From Streptomyces sp. NBC_01335 (lineage in GTDB: Bacteria; Actinomycetota; Actinomycetes; Streptomycetales; Streptomycetaceae), in contig NZ_CP108370.1 of NCBI RefSeq assembly GCF_035953295.1, positions 7,239,001 through 7,303,000 on the forward strand: a stretch of 64,000 bases of DNA. The letters are read 5' to 3'. This document shows positions 8,669-16,456 of the stretch, piece after piece; position 1 is the first letter of the stretch; each line of letters begins with the position of its first letter. The translations under genes were made by a program, and so were the position numbers. The notes under the pieces were generated by a model. The model was not told the DNA's origin. It did no database searches and was given only the letters and a program-made list of their open reading frames with translations.

Positions 8669-9175
8669 ATGCGTATCGATCAGAGGATCACCGTCGTTCT
8701 CGCCGCCACCGTGCTGGCGGGTGGCGCCGGTGCGGTGGCCGTGCAGGCTTCACCGGCGACAGGGGGCGGCAGTGCTCCCTCGGCCTGCCGGCCGGCCAAC
8801 CACACGGCGACGATCACCCGGGCGGACAACACCGCCGGGCACAGCCACTACCGCGTCACGCTGACCGCGCCGCGTGGATACGAGCCCTGCGAGCTGGCGG
8901 GCTCGCCCACCGACGCGCGGTTCCTGAACCACGGCGCGGACAGCGGAATCACCCCGGGCGGTTACGGTGATCAGGGTGTCCCGGTGACCTTCGGCCCGGG
9001 ACACCCGGTGCACTTCGACATCCAGGTTCCGAGCAGCGGCCGAGGCGCGCCCGCCGACGAGGCCGCGTTCACACTCCAGGCTCCGGGCGGCGAGATCCCC
9101 GGCACGTCCTTCGCCGAGGGGGCGTTCACGGTGGCCGTCGGCACCCTCGTCGGCCCGGTCCAGCAGGGCGCCTGA
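8669..9175 (+). CDS. Secreted DUF4232-like protein
   Basis: 168 residues with a Sec signal: MRIDQR, then a hydrophobic stretch (ITVVLAATVLAGGAGAVAV), then a likely AxA-type cleavage (VQASPA). The mature part has two cysteines (SACRPAN and EPCELAG) spaced as in DUF4232 domains, which are secreted beta-sandwich proteins of unknown function common in Streptomyces. The ATG at 8669 has GGAG upstream. The 296 bp before it (8373-8668) hold nothing I can identify. Confidence 0.65.
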   Translation: MRIDQRITVVLAATVLAGGAGAVAVQASPATGGGSAPSACRPANHTATITRADNTAGHSHYRVTLTAPRGYEPCELAGSPTDARFLNHGADSGITPGGYGDQGVPVTFGPGHPVHFDIQVPSSGRGAPADEAAFTLQAPGGEIPGTSFAEGAFTVAVGTLVGPVQQGA

Positions 9176-9189
9176 CCGGATCCCGTAAC

Positions 9190-9231
9190 CCGGTGGCGTT
9201 CCGACGGCATCCCGCCGCGGAGCGCCACCGG
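9190..9231 (+). terminator. Stem-loop after the DUF4232-like gene
   Basis: CCGGTGGCG (9190-9198) pairs perfectly with CGCCACCGG (9223-9231), starting 14 bp after the stop codon. There is no U-tract, as usual in Streptomyces. A second weaker hairpin (9374-9381 with 9413-9420) follows in the same 308-bp gap. Confidence 0.55.
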
Positions 9232-9438
9232 CCGTCGATGGCGCCGTACGTTCACCTCCGGAGCGCCCCGGCCTTCCCCGGCGCCTTCGGCCGAGTCTTC
9301 CGCCGTAGTCGGCAGCCCGCTCGCGCCGGGCGATCGCCGACGGCGGCCACGCTTCCGGCGTCTGTGGCGGTCAAACCGGCCTGGATCGAAGGGACATGGA
9401 CCCTCGCTGAAGGGCCGGTTCCATCCCCGCGCATTTCT

Positions 9439-9466
9439 GAAGCGGATATTGCGAAACGTTCGCTTC
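9439..9466. promoter_or_regulatory. Nested inverted repeat at the ArsR-type gene promoter
   Basis: GAAGCG (9439-9444) faces CGCTTC (9461-9466), and inside it GCGAA (9451-9455) faces TTCGC (9459-9463). It ends 17 bp before the start at 9484 and overlaps the promoter region (a TATCTA-like box follows). Autorepression by the downstream helix-turn-helix protein is the simplest reading. Confidence 0.5.
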
Positions 9467-9483
9467 ATATCTAGGGTGAGGGC

Positions 9484-10077
9484 ATGCGCCCACAGCACGA
9501 GCCCGAGCAGATCACCGACCTGTCCCGGCTGAAGGCATTCACCGTCCCCCTGCGCATGCGGCTCTACCGGCTGCTGTACGCCGCGGGCACAGCGACTGCC
9601 TCTCAGCTCGCCGAGCATGTCCACGAGACGCCGTCGCTGGTCAGTTACCACTTGCGCAAGCTGGCCGAGCACGGCTTCGTGACCCAGGCGAGCGGCGAGG
9701 GGACCGACGGCCGTGAGCGGTGGTGGCAGGTGGCGTCCGAGGAGGGCTGGGGCTTTCGCAACTCGGACTTCACAAAATCGCCTGAAGGGGCCGCTGCCGT
9801 CGGGGCGGTGACCCGGGGCATCCTCGACAGCCGCACCGCCCAGTACCGCACGTATCTGGACCAGACGGCCGCCTGGGGAAAGGCGTGGACCGACGCCGCG
9901 TTCAGCTCGGAGTGGATGTTCGACCTCACTGCGGCTGAACTCGCCGAGATGAGCGACGAACTGGAGGCGGTGGCCCGGCGCTGGCGGGAGCGCGGCAAGG
10001 CCGCCAAGGCGGCCGGCGACACCGAGGACCGTGAGCACGTCTCCGCCCACTTCTACGGCTTCCCCTTCCGGCCCTGA
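9484..10077 (+). CDS. ArsR-family winged helix-turn-helix regulator
   Basis: 197 residues. A winged helix (about residues 10-85) reads LKAFTVPLRMRLYRLLYAAGTATASQLAEHVHETPSLVSYHLRKLAEHGFV, the ArsR_5/HTH_20 pattern, with the recognition helix SLVSYHLRKL. There are no ArsR metal cysteines. The C-terminal half is helical with EMSDELEAVARRWRERGK, as in regulators of this type found beside MFS pumps. The gene ends 35 bp before the MFS start at 10112 and is probably co-transcribed with it. The nested palindrome at 9439-9466 is the likely operator. Confidence 0.8.
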   Translation: MRPQHEPEQITDLSRLKAFTVPLRMRLYRLLYAAGTATASQLAEHVHETPSLVSYHLRKLAEHGFVTQASGEGTDGRERWWQVASEEGWGFRNSDFTKSPEGAAAVGAVTRGILDSRTAQYRTYLDQTAAWGKAWTDAAFSSEWMFDLTAAELAEMSDELEAVARRWRERGKAAKAAGDTEDREHVSAHFYGFPFRP

Positions 10078-10111
10078 CCGGGCCGCATCCCCGACGCACT
10101 GGAGCCCCGTC

Positions 10112-11380
10112 ATGGCACCGATGGAGATACGGACAGCCCTGCCCCGACGCGCCGCCACACCGGCCTACCGCGACGGCAACGTGCTGCGCTGGCTCACCGC
10201 GTACACCGCCTCCCTCGTCGGAGACGGCGTGTACTTCGTCGCCCTCGCATGGTCGGCCCAGAAGGCTGCCGGTCCTGCCGAAGTCGGTCTGGTCATGGCG
10301 ACCGGGGCGCTGCCACGAGCACTGCTCATGCTCGGCGGGGGCGTGCTGGCCGACCGGATCGACCCACGCCGGGTGATTCTCGGCAGCGACGCGCTGCGCT
10401 GCCTCCTCATCCTCTCGGTGGCCGCTGTCATCGCGCTGAGCGCACCAGCCCTGTGGATCCTGGTCGCGGTGGCGCTCGTCTTCGGTGCCGTCGACGCCTT
10501 GTTCGTACCCGCGATCGGGGTCCTTCCGGCGAGGATCACGAGCCCTGACCAGCTCGCCCGGGTCACCGGAATGCGCTCCTTGTCCATGCGCCTGAGCCAG
10601 ATCGCGGGCCCGCCCATCGGCGGTCTGGCCATGGGACTCGGGGGAGCCCCGGCCGCCTTCACCGTCGCGGGCCTCCTCTTCGCGCTGTCCCTGCCGCTCC
10701 TGCTGACGATACGGACGCAGCCCCTCGGGGAGCACGGCCCACAGCAGCCGGGACCCGGCACACCATGGAAGGACCTCCTCGACGGCCTGCGCTACATCCG
10801 CCGTCACCGCCTCATCGGTCCGCTCGTCGCCGCCGGAGCCATCTGCGAGCTCGGCTTCACCGGAACCCTCAGCGTGGGCCTGGTCCTCCTCAACGCCGAG
10901 CGAGGCTGGGGGCCTTCCGGCTACGGCTGGATCGTCAGCAGTTTCGGCGCGGGAGCAGCGGTCAGCGCCGCCCTGCTCGTCGTCACCGGCCGACTGCCCC
11001 GTGCCGGCCTGATGCTGGCCGGGACGCTGCTCGTGGGCTGCACGGGAGCGGCCACCATCGCACTGGTTCCGGCCCTCTGGATCGCGGTAGTGCTGGCAGC
11101 GGTCATCGGACTGAGCGCGGGTGTCTTCGGCAGTCTGGACAGCGCCCTGATACAGACCGCGGCCGACCCCGCCCATCTCGGCCGCGTCACCTCTGTGGTC
11201 ATGCTCACCATGGTCGGTCTCGCCCCCCTCAGCTACCCGCTGGTCGGCGCCGCCATCGGCGCCTGGGGCGCCGCCCCGGTGTTCGTCGGCTGCAGCGTCT
11301 TCGCCGGCCTGGGCGTGGTCATTGCCCTGGCCTCCGGGGCGGTACGGCGAGCCGAACTGCCCCGGCGGACGGCACTGTGA
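10112..11380 (+). CDS. MFS transporter (enterobactin-exporter-like MFS_3 type)
   Basis: 422 residues with about 12 hydrophobic segments. Helix 1 follows DGNVLRWLTAYTASLVGDGVYFVALAW, and the loop 2-3 motif GGGVLADRIDPRRV is the MFS signature. The family includes macrolide and siderophore exporters, so drug or metabolite efflux is likely but the substrate is unknown. The ATG at 10112 has GGAG upstream; an earlier in-frame start would overlap the regulator gene. Paired with the ArsR-type gene just upstream, which suggests substrate-responsive control. Confidence 0.8.
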   Translation: MAPMEIRTALPRRAATPAYRDGNVLRWLTAYTASLVGDGVYFVALAWSAQKAAGPAEVGLVMATGALPRALLMLGGGVLADRIDPRRVILGSDALRCLLILSVAAVIALSAPALWILVAVALVFGAVDALFVPAIGVLPARITSPDQLARVTGMRSLSMRLSQIAGPPIGGLAMGLGGAPAAFTVAGLLFALSLPLLLTIRTQPLGEHGPQQPGPGTPWKDLLDGLRYIRRHRLIGPLVAAGAICELGFTGTLSVGLVLLNAERGWGPSGYGWIVSSFGAGAAVSAALLVVTGRLPRAGLMLAGTLLVGCTGAATIALVPALWIAVVLAAVIGLSAGVFGSLDSALIQTAADPAHLGRVTSVVMLTMVGLAPLSYPLVGAAIGAWGAAPVFVGCSVFAGLGVVIALASGAVRRAELPRRTAL

Positions 11381-11485
11381 CGACACGCCCTGCGCCTGCC
11401 GGCCGCAGAGGGGCGCGCCTCCGTTTCGAGTGCTGTTCGTGGCGGCGTTCCGCGAAAGATCCCCCAGTCCACCGAGGCGGACACC

Positions 11486-12169
11486 GTGCGAGATGATCAC
11501 CGCATGAATGAGATCGTCCTGATGTCGGATCCGTCCGTTGCCGCCATACCCGTCGCGGATTGCGGGGAACCCCTCGTGGACGTCCGCCGGGACGGCCGAC
11601 TGCTGGTCGACACCCGCAAGCAGGATCCGGCGGACGCCTTCGCGCATCTGCGAGAAGGCGTGCTGGAGCGGCTGGTGAAGGCCCAGACACTGCTGCTCCC
11701 GCAAGGCCTGCGACTGCTGTTCGTCGAGGGCTACCGGCCCCCGTCGCTCCAGCGCGCGTACTTCGAGGAGTACGCCGACCAGTTGCGGGCCGAGAACCCC
11801 GACTGGTCCGCCGCGCGGATCCACTCGGCGGCCAGCCGGTACGTGTCCCCGCCCGACATCGCCCCGCACAGCGCCGGTGCCGCCGTCGACCTCACCCTCG
11901 CGGACACCGAGGGCCGCGAGCTGGACCTGGGCACCCGGATGAACGCGAACCCCGAGGAGAGCGACGGCGCCTGCTACACCCACGCCGCCAACATCACTGC
12001 CGAGGCCCGCGCCAACCGGGAACTGCTCGGCTCCGTGCTCACCTCCGCGGGGCTGGTGAACTACCCCACCGAGTGGTGGCACTGGTCCTTCGGCGACCGG
12101 TACTGGGCTCTCGGCTCGGGCGAGGCCGCGGCACTCTACGGCCCGAAGGAACTGGCGGAGGAGGCCTGA
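11486..12169 (+). CDS. D-alanyl-D-alanine dipeptidase (VanX-like)
   Basis: 227 residues. It is a peptidase M15D homologue with the zinc site intact: H128 and D135 in PHSAGAAVDLTL, and E196/H199 in TEWWHW. The arginine in EGYRPPS (84) matches the catalytic Arg of VanX. These enzymes cut D-Ala-D-Ala in the cytoplasm, either for vancomycin resistance or for peptidoglycan turnover. No VanH, VanA or VanRS genes are present here, so a recycling or accessory role is more likely. GTG at 11486 has GAGGCGG upstream; the ATG at 11504 (MNEIVLMSD) is an alternative. Confidence 0.85.
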   Translation: MRDDHRMNEIVLMSDPSVAAIPVADCGEPLVDVRRDGRLLVDTRKQDPADAFAHLREGVLERLVKAQTLLLPQGLRLLFVEGYRPPSLQRAYFEEYADQLRAENPDWSAARIHSAASRYVSPPDIAPHSAGAAVDLTLADTEGRELDLGTRMNANPEESDGACYTHAANITAEARANRELLGSVLTSAGLVNYPTEWWHWSFGDRYWALGSGEAAALYGPKELAEEA

Positions 12170-12253
12170 ACGGCCCGGGGCCTCCCACGCCCGCCAGGCC
12201 GTTTCCTTCGGATCACCCTCAACGGTCTTGTCCGGCCTGGATACGGTGATGGC

Positions 12254-12685
12254 ATGACGACAATCCTGCGGCACCCCCGTCCGGGATTCATGTGGGATTG
12301 GTGGGCAGTGGACGCTCGTGGCCTCCTCGTACAGTTCAGTGGCGGGCCTGCTCCTGCGCATCTACTGGCGCATGTGGATCGTGTCGACGCCGCGGCTGCA
12401 TGGGCCGAGGAGAACTGTCCCGCGTGGTTCAACGATGCTCCCCCGTCGCTTCACGCCTTCACCTGCAACGGCGAACTGCCGGTCTACACCCGCAACAGCG
12501 TCCCGGACTCCCCGTTGCGACTGTCCGACGCCCCAGGAGCCATCGCCGACGCTGCGGCGTTGGTTGAGCTGCACAAGGCAGTGGGAGACACCTGGACGGT
12601 TTACCTCGACCAGGGATGGGTTCAGAAGCCGTTGGGCATGCCGATCATGGAGTCTGTCGATCGAACGGAAGTCTCGATCGGGTGA
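12254..12685 (+). CDS. Hypothetical protein with a C-terminus supplied by a repeat
   Basis: 143 residues, no recognised family. The body (WDWWAVDARGLLVQFSGG, then HVDRVDAAAAWAEENCP) is tryptophan-rich and soluble, and looks like a small immunity- or SMI-like protein, but I cannot assign it. The last residues and the stop codon fall inside the 32-bp repeat at 12654-12685 that recurs at 13312. The native end may therefore have been replaced by an inserted IS end. Confidence 0.55.
   Translation: MTTILRHPRPGFMWDWWAVDARGLLVQFSGGPAPAHLLAHVDRVDAAAAWAEENCPAWFNDAPPSLHAFTCNGELPVYTRNSVPDSPLRLSDAPGAIADAAALVELHKAVGDTWTVYLDQGWVQKPLGMPIMESVDRTEVSIG
12654..12685 (+). repeat. 32-bp direct repeat, copy A
   Basis: Matches 13312-13343 with one mismatch; similarity continues patchily for ~50 bp to a shared GAGAGCAGGGCCT/GAAAGCAGGGCCT block. 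It contains two CGATCG hexamers. Copy B leads straight into an IS5-type remnant, so this copy is probably a stray IS end. Confidence 0.8.
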
Positions 12686-12778
12686 TCGCGGGCCCTGCCC
12701 GGCATGAGAGCAGGGCCTGGCGGTATACGGGGAAAAACCAGGGGAGCGGACGGCCGCGCGCTGCTACGGTCGGGCGCA

Positions 12779-13282
12779 ATGAGCTGGCTTCCCGATGACT
12801 TCGTCCACCCCGTCCTGGTACCGCTGCCGGGCGGTGGTCATCACTTGCGGCCGATCCGGGAGGCAGACACCCCGCTCGACTATCCGGCTGTGATGGGTTC
12901 ACGCGACCGGCTGTGGGCCATCTTCGGCCCGGCCTGGGGCTGGCCCGCGGCCACCATGACCTACGAGGCCGACCAGGCCGACCTGTTGCGGCACGAGAAG
13001 GAGATCGCCGCACACCAGTCCTTCAACTACGCGCTGTTCGACGCGGCGGAGACAGCTCTGCTCGGCTGCGTCTACATCGACCCACCGGAGAGGGCCGGCG
13101 CGGACGGCGAGATCTCCTGGTGGGTGGTGGACGAGGTGGTGGGCAGCAAGGTCGAGCAGGCCCTCGACGCGCTGGTGCCGCAGTGGATCGCCGCCGACTG
13201 GCCGTTCGAGCAGCCGCGCTTCCTTGGCCGCGAGATCTCCTGGTCGGACTGGCTCGCCCTGCCGGAGCATCCCGACACGTGA
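12779..13282 (+). CDS. GNAT-like acetyltransferase domain protein
   Basis: 167 residues. MSWLPDDFVHPVLVPLPGGGHHLRPIREADTPLDYPAVM is a typical GNAT opening, and NYALFDAAETALLGCVYIDPPER followed by ADGEISWWVVDEVVGSKVEQAL corresponds to the beta4/beta5 region. The classic Q/R-x-x-G-x-G/A acetyl-CoA loop is degenerate, so catalytic activity is uncertain. The gene lies between the two copies of the 32-bp repeat and may have been carried or boxed in by IS movement. Confidence 0.6.
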   Translation: MSWLPDDFVHPVLVPLPGGGHHLRPIREADTPLDYPAVMGSRDRLWAIFGPAWGWPAATMTYEADQADLLRHEKEIAAHQSFNYALFDAAETALLGCVYIDPPERAGADGEISWWVVDEVVGSKVEQALDALVPQWIAADWPFEQPRFLGREISWSDWLALPEHPDT

Positions 13283-13311
13283 GTGGTTGTTGCCCGTACC
13301 GATCTCGAAGG

Positions 13312-13343
13312 CTGTCGATCGAACGGGAGTCTCGATCGGGTGA
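13312..13343 (+). repeat. 32-bp direct repeat, copy B
   Basis: Second copy of the repeat at 12654-12685, one base different. It lies 30 bp after the GNAT stop and about 100 bp before the IS5-type transposase remnant. Confidence 0.8.
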
Positions 13344-13444
13344 CTGCGGCGGTCTCCGCGCGTGAAAGCAGGGCCTCCTGGTAGCTCGGGGATGCGATCC
13401 CATTCCCATCGCTTCTTGTGGCGTGCGCGCTCGTTGGTCTGTGC

Positions 13445-14172
13445 ATGACGGGTCTGGTTGAGCGGTTGGTGCCGGACGAGTTGTGGGTGTCGTTCCGGCG
13501 GGTGGTGCCTCGGGCTGTACGGGGCGGCACTCACGCCGGTGTTCGGCCATGCCTGACAGGCGGTCTACCGGCGGTTCGCCCAGTGGAGCGTGGATCGGGG
13601 TTCGGGCCCGGCTCCACCGTGTGGTCCTGGAAGAACTGGGGGCGCGGGGTGAGCTGGACCGGTCGCGGTGCGCGATCGACTCGGTCGGCGTCCGAGCGGC
13701 AAAAGGGGGCTTCTGACAGGGCCGAATCCGGCCGCTCGCGGCAAGTTGGGATCGAAAATCCAACTGGTCACCGCCCGGAACGGACTGCCGCTGCCACTCG
13801 GCATCTCCGGCGCCAACATGCACGACGGTCAGGGCCTGGAACCACTCATCCGCGGCATGTGGCCTATCCGTTTCCGCCGCGGCCCGCGCCGCAGGCGACC
13901 GGCGAAGCCACACGCCGACAAGGGCTACGACTACGACCGTCTGAGGCGATGGCTCCGTGGACGAGGCATACACCACCGCACTGCCCGGAAGGGCGTCGAG
14001 TCCTCGCAACGGCTCGGCCGCCACCGCTGGGTCGTCGAACGAACCGTCTCGTGGCCGGCCGGCTGCCGACGCCTCCACCGCCGCTACGAACGAAAACCCG
14101 AGCGCTTCCTCGCTTTTGTCGGCATAGCAGCAACCTTCATCGGCCACCGACGGCTGGTGTGCCAGCAGGTTG
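13445..14172 (+). pseudogene. IS5-family transposase, frameshifted remnant
   Basis: The pieces of one transposase are spread over three frames. MTGLVERLVPDELWVSFRRVVP (from 13445) is the N-terminus. A short YRRFAQWS piece and then RLHRVVLEELGARGELDRSRCAIDSV follow in other frames. The last part, LTGPNPAARGKLGSK to ANMHDGQ, then HADKGYDYDRLRRWLRGRGI and ESSQRLGRHRWVVERT, holds the DDE domain (the D-x-G-Y block and the R-W-x-V-E-R end). The region between N-terminus and middle is shortened. It cannot make an active enzyme. Confidence 0.85.
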
Positions 14173-14173
14173 G

Positions 14174-14812
14174 TCAGCGACGAACTGCTGCAAGCACGGC
14201 AAGAACGAGGGAGGCCGCGGCAGCGGCCGCCGAGAGATCAGCAACCGACGACCAAATGAAGCGCCGTTGAAGGCCGGAAGGCGCCTCGGCCTGCGTGCTC
14301 GCTGACGCGGCCCGCGTATGAGACCACATGGCATCAGCGCAGACGCTGGAGAAGTCATACAGTACGTCCCAGAAGGATGTGTCAAACCAGAGGAAGTCGA
14401 CCTCCTCCCCGGAGTGAGTCTGCAGAACCAGGCCACCCCGCCACGAGTTGCGATGGAACTCCTTCACGTCAGAACAGGGCACCACCACGCGGCGCCACAC
14501 GCCATAACGAGCAATCTCTCCTGGCCGGAGTACCACTCTGATCAGCGAGCAACGCCACAGGAACGACGCCAAAGCCAGCACCAAGGCGCATACCAGGGCG
14601 CGCTCGACTCCTCCGGCCCACGGATCCACCGCCATCACGATGACGGCACTGAGCCCAGCACAACACAGCCCCCTCAGGAGCCATACACGCAGCCAGCGTG
14701 CCAACTTGATCTGGCCTCGCCGGTTCGGCCGGTAACCCCGTACCCGCTGCACAACCCGGGTGCCGGGCCCGTACCAGTCATCCAGCCCTGATTGCCACAG
14801 CCCCCTCGCCAT
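14174..14812 (-). CDS. Membrane protein with a PH-like domain
   Basis: 212 residues from the ATG at 14812. Two adjacent hydrophobic helices (about residues 45-90, LLRGLCCAGLSAVIVMAV and LVCALVLALASFLW) are followed by a beta-rich section, VVLRPGEIARYGVWRRVVVPCSDVKEF, resembling the bacterial PH domains attached to membrane hairpins. A third hydrophobic segment closes the C-terminus. The function is unknown. The open frame continues upstream only into IS debris (ICLAGLHLAALFIGQR), so the internal ATG is preferred. The gene sits between two IS remnants. Confidence 0.55.
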   Translation of the reverse strand: MARGLWQSGLDDWYGPGTRVVQRVRGYRPNRRGQIKLARWLRVWLLRGLCCAGLSAVIVMAVDPWAGGVERALVCALVLALASFLWRCSLIRVVLRPGEIARYGVWRRVVVPCSDVKEFHRNSWRGGLVLQTHSGEEVDFLWFDTSFWDVLYDFSSVCADAMWSHTRAASASTQAEAPSGLQRRFIWSSVADLSAAAAAASLVLAVLAAVRR

Positions 14813-14875
14813 GAGCGTGACTCTATCCCCACCAAAGGAGACGACTTCTGAGGCAGCCCGGCTGTAGTCACCTCG

Positions 14876-15137
14876 CTGACCGATGAAGAGGGCGGCGAGA
14901 TGGAGTCCGGCGAGGCAGATGGTGGCGGTCCTGGCGTAGGCCGTGTCTGGTGGGCGGCCAGGCCGCGCCACTGCTTGATCTTGTCGATGCACCGTTCGAC
15001 GGTGTTGCGCTGTTTGCCGCCTCCCTCCGGCCCCCACGGCGCGAACGCCGGGAGCCCGCCGCGCGCACGCTCCGACCTGGTCGTCGGTGGTGCCTCGCGG
15101 CGGGCCCTGCCCGACGGTCTCGGCCTCGGCCGCGCCA
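14876..15137 (-). pseudogene. IS5-family transposase, C-terminal fragment
   Basis: The fragment QRNTVERCIDKIKQWRGLA, followed in a shifted frame by YARTATICLAGLHLAALFIG, is the conserved C-terminal end (R-N-x-V-E-R-C-x-x-K-x-K-x-W-R) of another IS5-type transposase. It differs from the copy at 13445. It starts about 10 bp from the end of the transporter gene at 15151, so an IS once inserted directly behind that operon. Confidence 0.8.
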
Positions 15138-15150
15138 AAGCGCTACAGCG

Positions 15151-16440
15151 TCACCACCAGCCGAAGGCGAAACACGCCAGCGCGGGGCCGACGACCACGG
15201 ACACGAGCCCGCACCGCAGCAGTTGGCGGAAGAGCGGCGTACGGTCCTCGGGCTTCGCGGCACCGAGGATCAGGCCGCCGGTGATGCCCAGCGGGTTGAT
15301 GTCGACCAGGATCGAGGCCAGCGCGACCGCGAGGACGGCGCCGACCGGCGAAGCGCCCTCGGCGACCACGGCGGGGACCAGCGGGATCGTGGTCGCGAAG
15401 ACCGCGATGGAGCTCGCGGCGAAGGACGTGACCCCCGCGATGTAGCAGAGCACGAGCAGGCTCAGCATCGGGGAGCCGTCCACCCGCAGCAGATCGCTGA
15501 TCCGGGTGAAAGCGCCCAGGTCCTGCATCAGGCCGACATAGGTGAGCAGACCACCGATGAGCAGCACGATGTTCCACGGGATCCGGGAGATGATCTCATT
15601 CGGCTCCAGCCGGAGCGCCAACTGCTGGACGACCGCGGCGGTGAGTCCCAGGTAGCCGATGTTGATGTCGAAGCCGACCGACAGCACCACCACGGCGAGC
15701 AGGCACCCGAGCGTGAGGTAGCGGCCCCAGACCGGCTGCGGTGTGCGCCCCGCGGTTCCGTCGCCGACGGCCTCCTCGGCGGCGGTCCCCTCGGTGTCCG
15801 GCTCGCCGACCGGCGTGAGCCGGCCGCGCGGCATGGTGCCGGTACGGAACCCGACCACGAGGCATACGGCGCAGATGACGAGGCCCGCCAGCAGTCCGCC
15901 GAGGAAGAAGCTGACCGGCGCGGAACCGGGCAGGCCGAGCCCCATTTTGTCGCCCAGCCGGTTGGCGCTGGTGCCGAACACGGCGAGGGGCGAGAGGAGT
16001 CCGCTGATGATGCCGGTGATCCCGAGGACGGCGGCGATGAACGGAGGTATCCCGTACCGCGCGGCGAGCCCCAGCGCGATGGGCGCGACGATGGCGGTTG
16101 CGGCGGCCGGAAGGGTGCCGACCGCCGTCAGCACGGCACCGATCAGGAACGGCACCAGGGCGACCAGCAGCGCGCGCCCGCCGACCAGCCGGAGCACGCC
16201 GTCGAGGAGCCAGTCGAGCGTGCCGTTGATCTGGGCGACGGCGAACAGCGCCGTGATCCCGACCAGCAGGACGAAGAAGTCGCCCGGGAAGAACGCCGTC
16301 ACCTGGTCCGCGGTGCGATCGGCTGCGAGACCGACGAGGAAGGCGGCCGGCAGGGCCGCGAGCCCGATGTTGAACCTCGGGACGAGCGTCGCCAGGAAGA
16401 GCGCGACGAGAACGACGATGGAGACGTCGGCCATGGACAT
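15151..16440 (-). CDS. MatC-type dicarboxylate carrier (IT superfamily)
   Basis: 429 residues, about 11-12 hydrophobic segments. The N-terminal ~150 residues (LFLATLVPRFNIGLAALPAAFLVGL, then FFPGDFFVLLVGITALFAVAQINGT) match the MatC N-terminal domain named after the rhizobial malonate carrier. The second half has SSIAVFATTIPLVP and LVDINPLGITGGLILG, the paired substrate loops of ion transporters of this type. It probably imports a dicarboxylate such as malonate. The gene is 16 bp downstream of the CoA-transferase on the same strand and likely forms an operon with it. Start ATG 16440; 16434 is also possible. Confidence 0.8.
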   Translation of the reverse strand: MSMADVSIVVLVALFLATLVPRFNIGLAALPAAFLVGLAADRTADQVTAFFPGDFFVLLVGITALFAVAQINGTLDWLLDGVLRLVGGRALLVALVPFLIGAVLTAVGTLPAAATAIVAPIALGLAARYGIPPFIAAVLGITGIISGLLSPLAVFGTSANRLGDKMGLGLPGSAPVSFFLGGLLAGLVICAVCLVVGFRTGTMPRGRLTPVGEPDTEGTAAEEAVGDGTAGRTPQPVWGRYLTLGCLLAVVVLSVGFDINIGYLGLTAAVVQQLALRLEPNEIISRIPWNIVLLIGGLLTYVGLMQDLGAFTRISDLLRVDGSPMLSLLVLCYIAGVTSFAASSIAVFATTIPLVPAVVAEGASPVGAVLAVALASILVDINPLGITGGLILGAAKPEDRTPLFRQLLRCGLVSVVVGPALACFAFGWW

Positions 16441-16456
16441 CTGTGAGCCCCCCGGA

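Noticed and set aside
11486..12169. Vancomycin resistance cluster
   Set aside because: Only a VanX-like dipeptidase is present; no VanH, VanA or VanRS-type genes are nearby.
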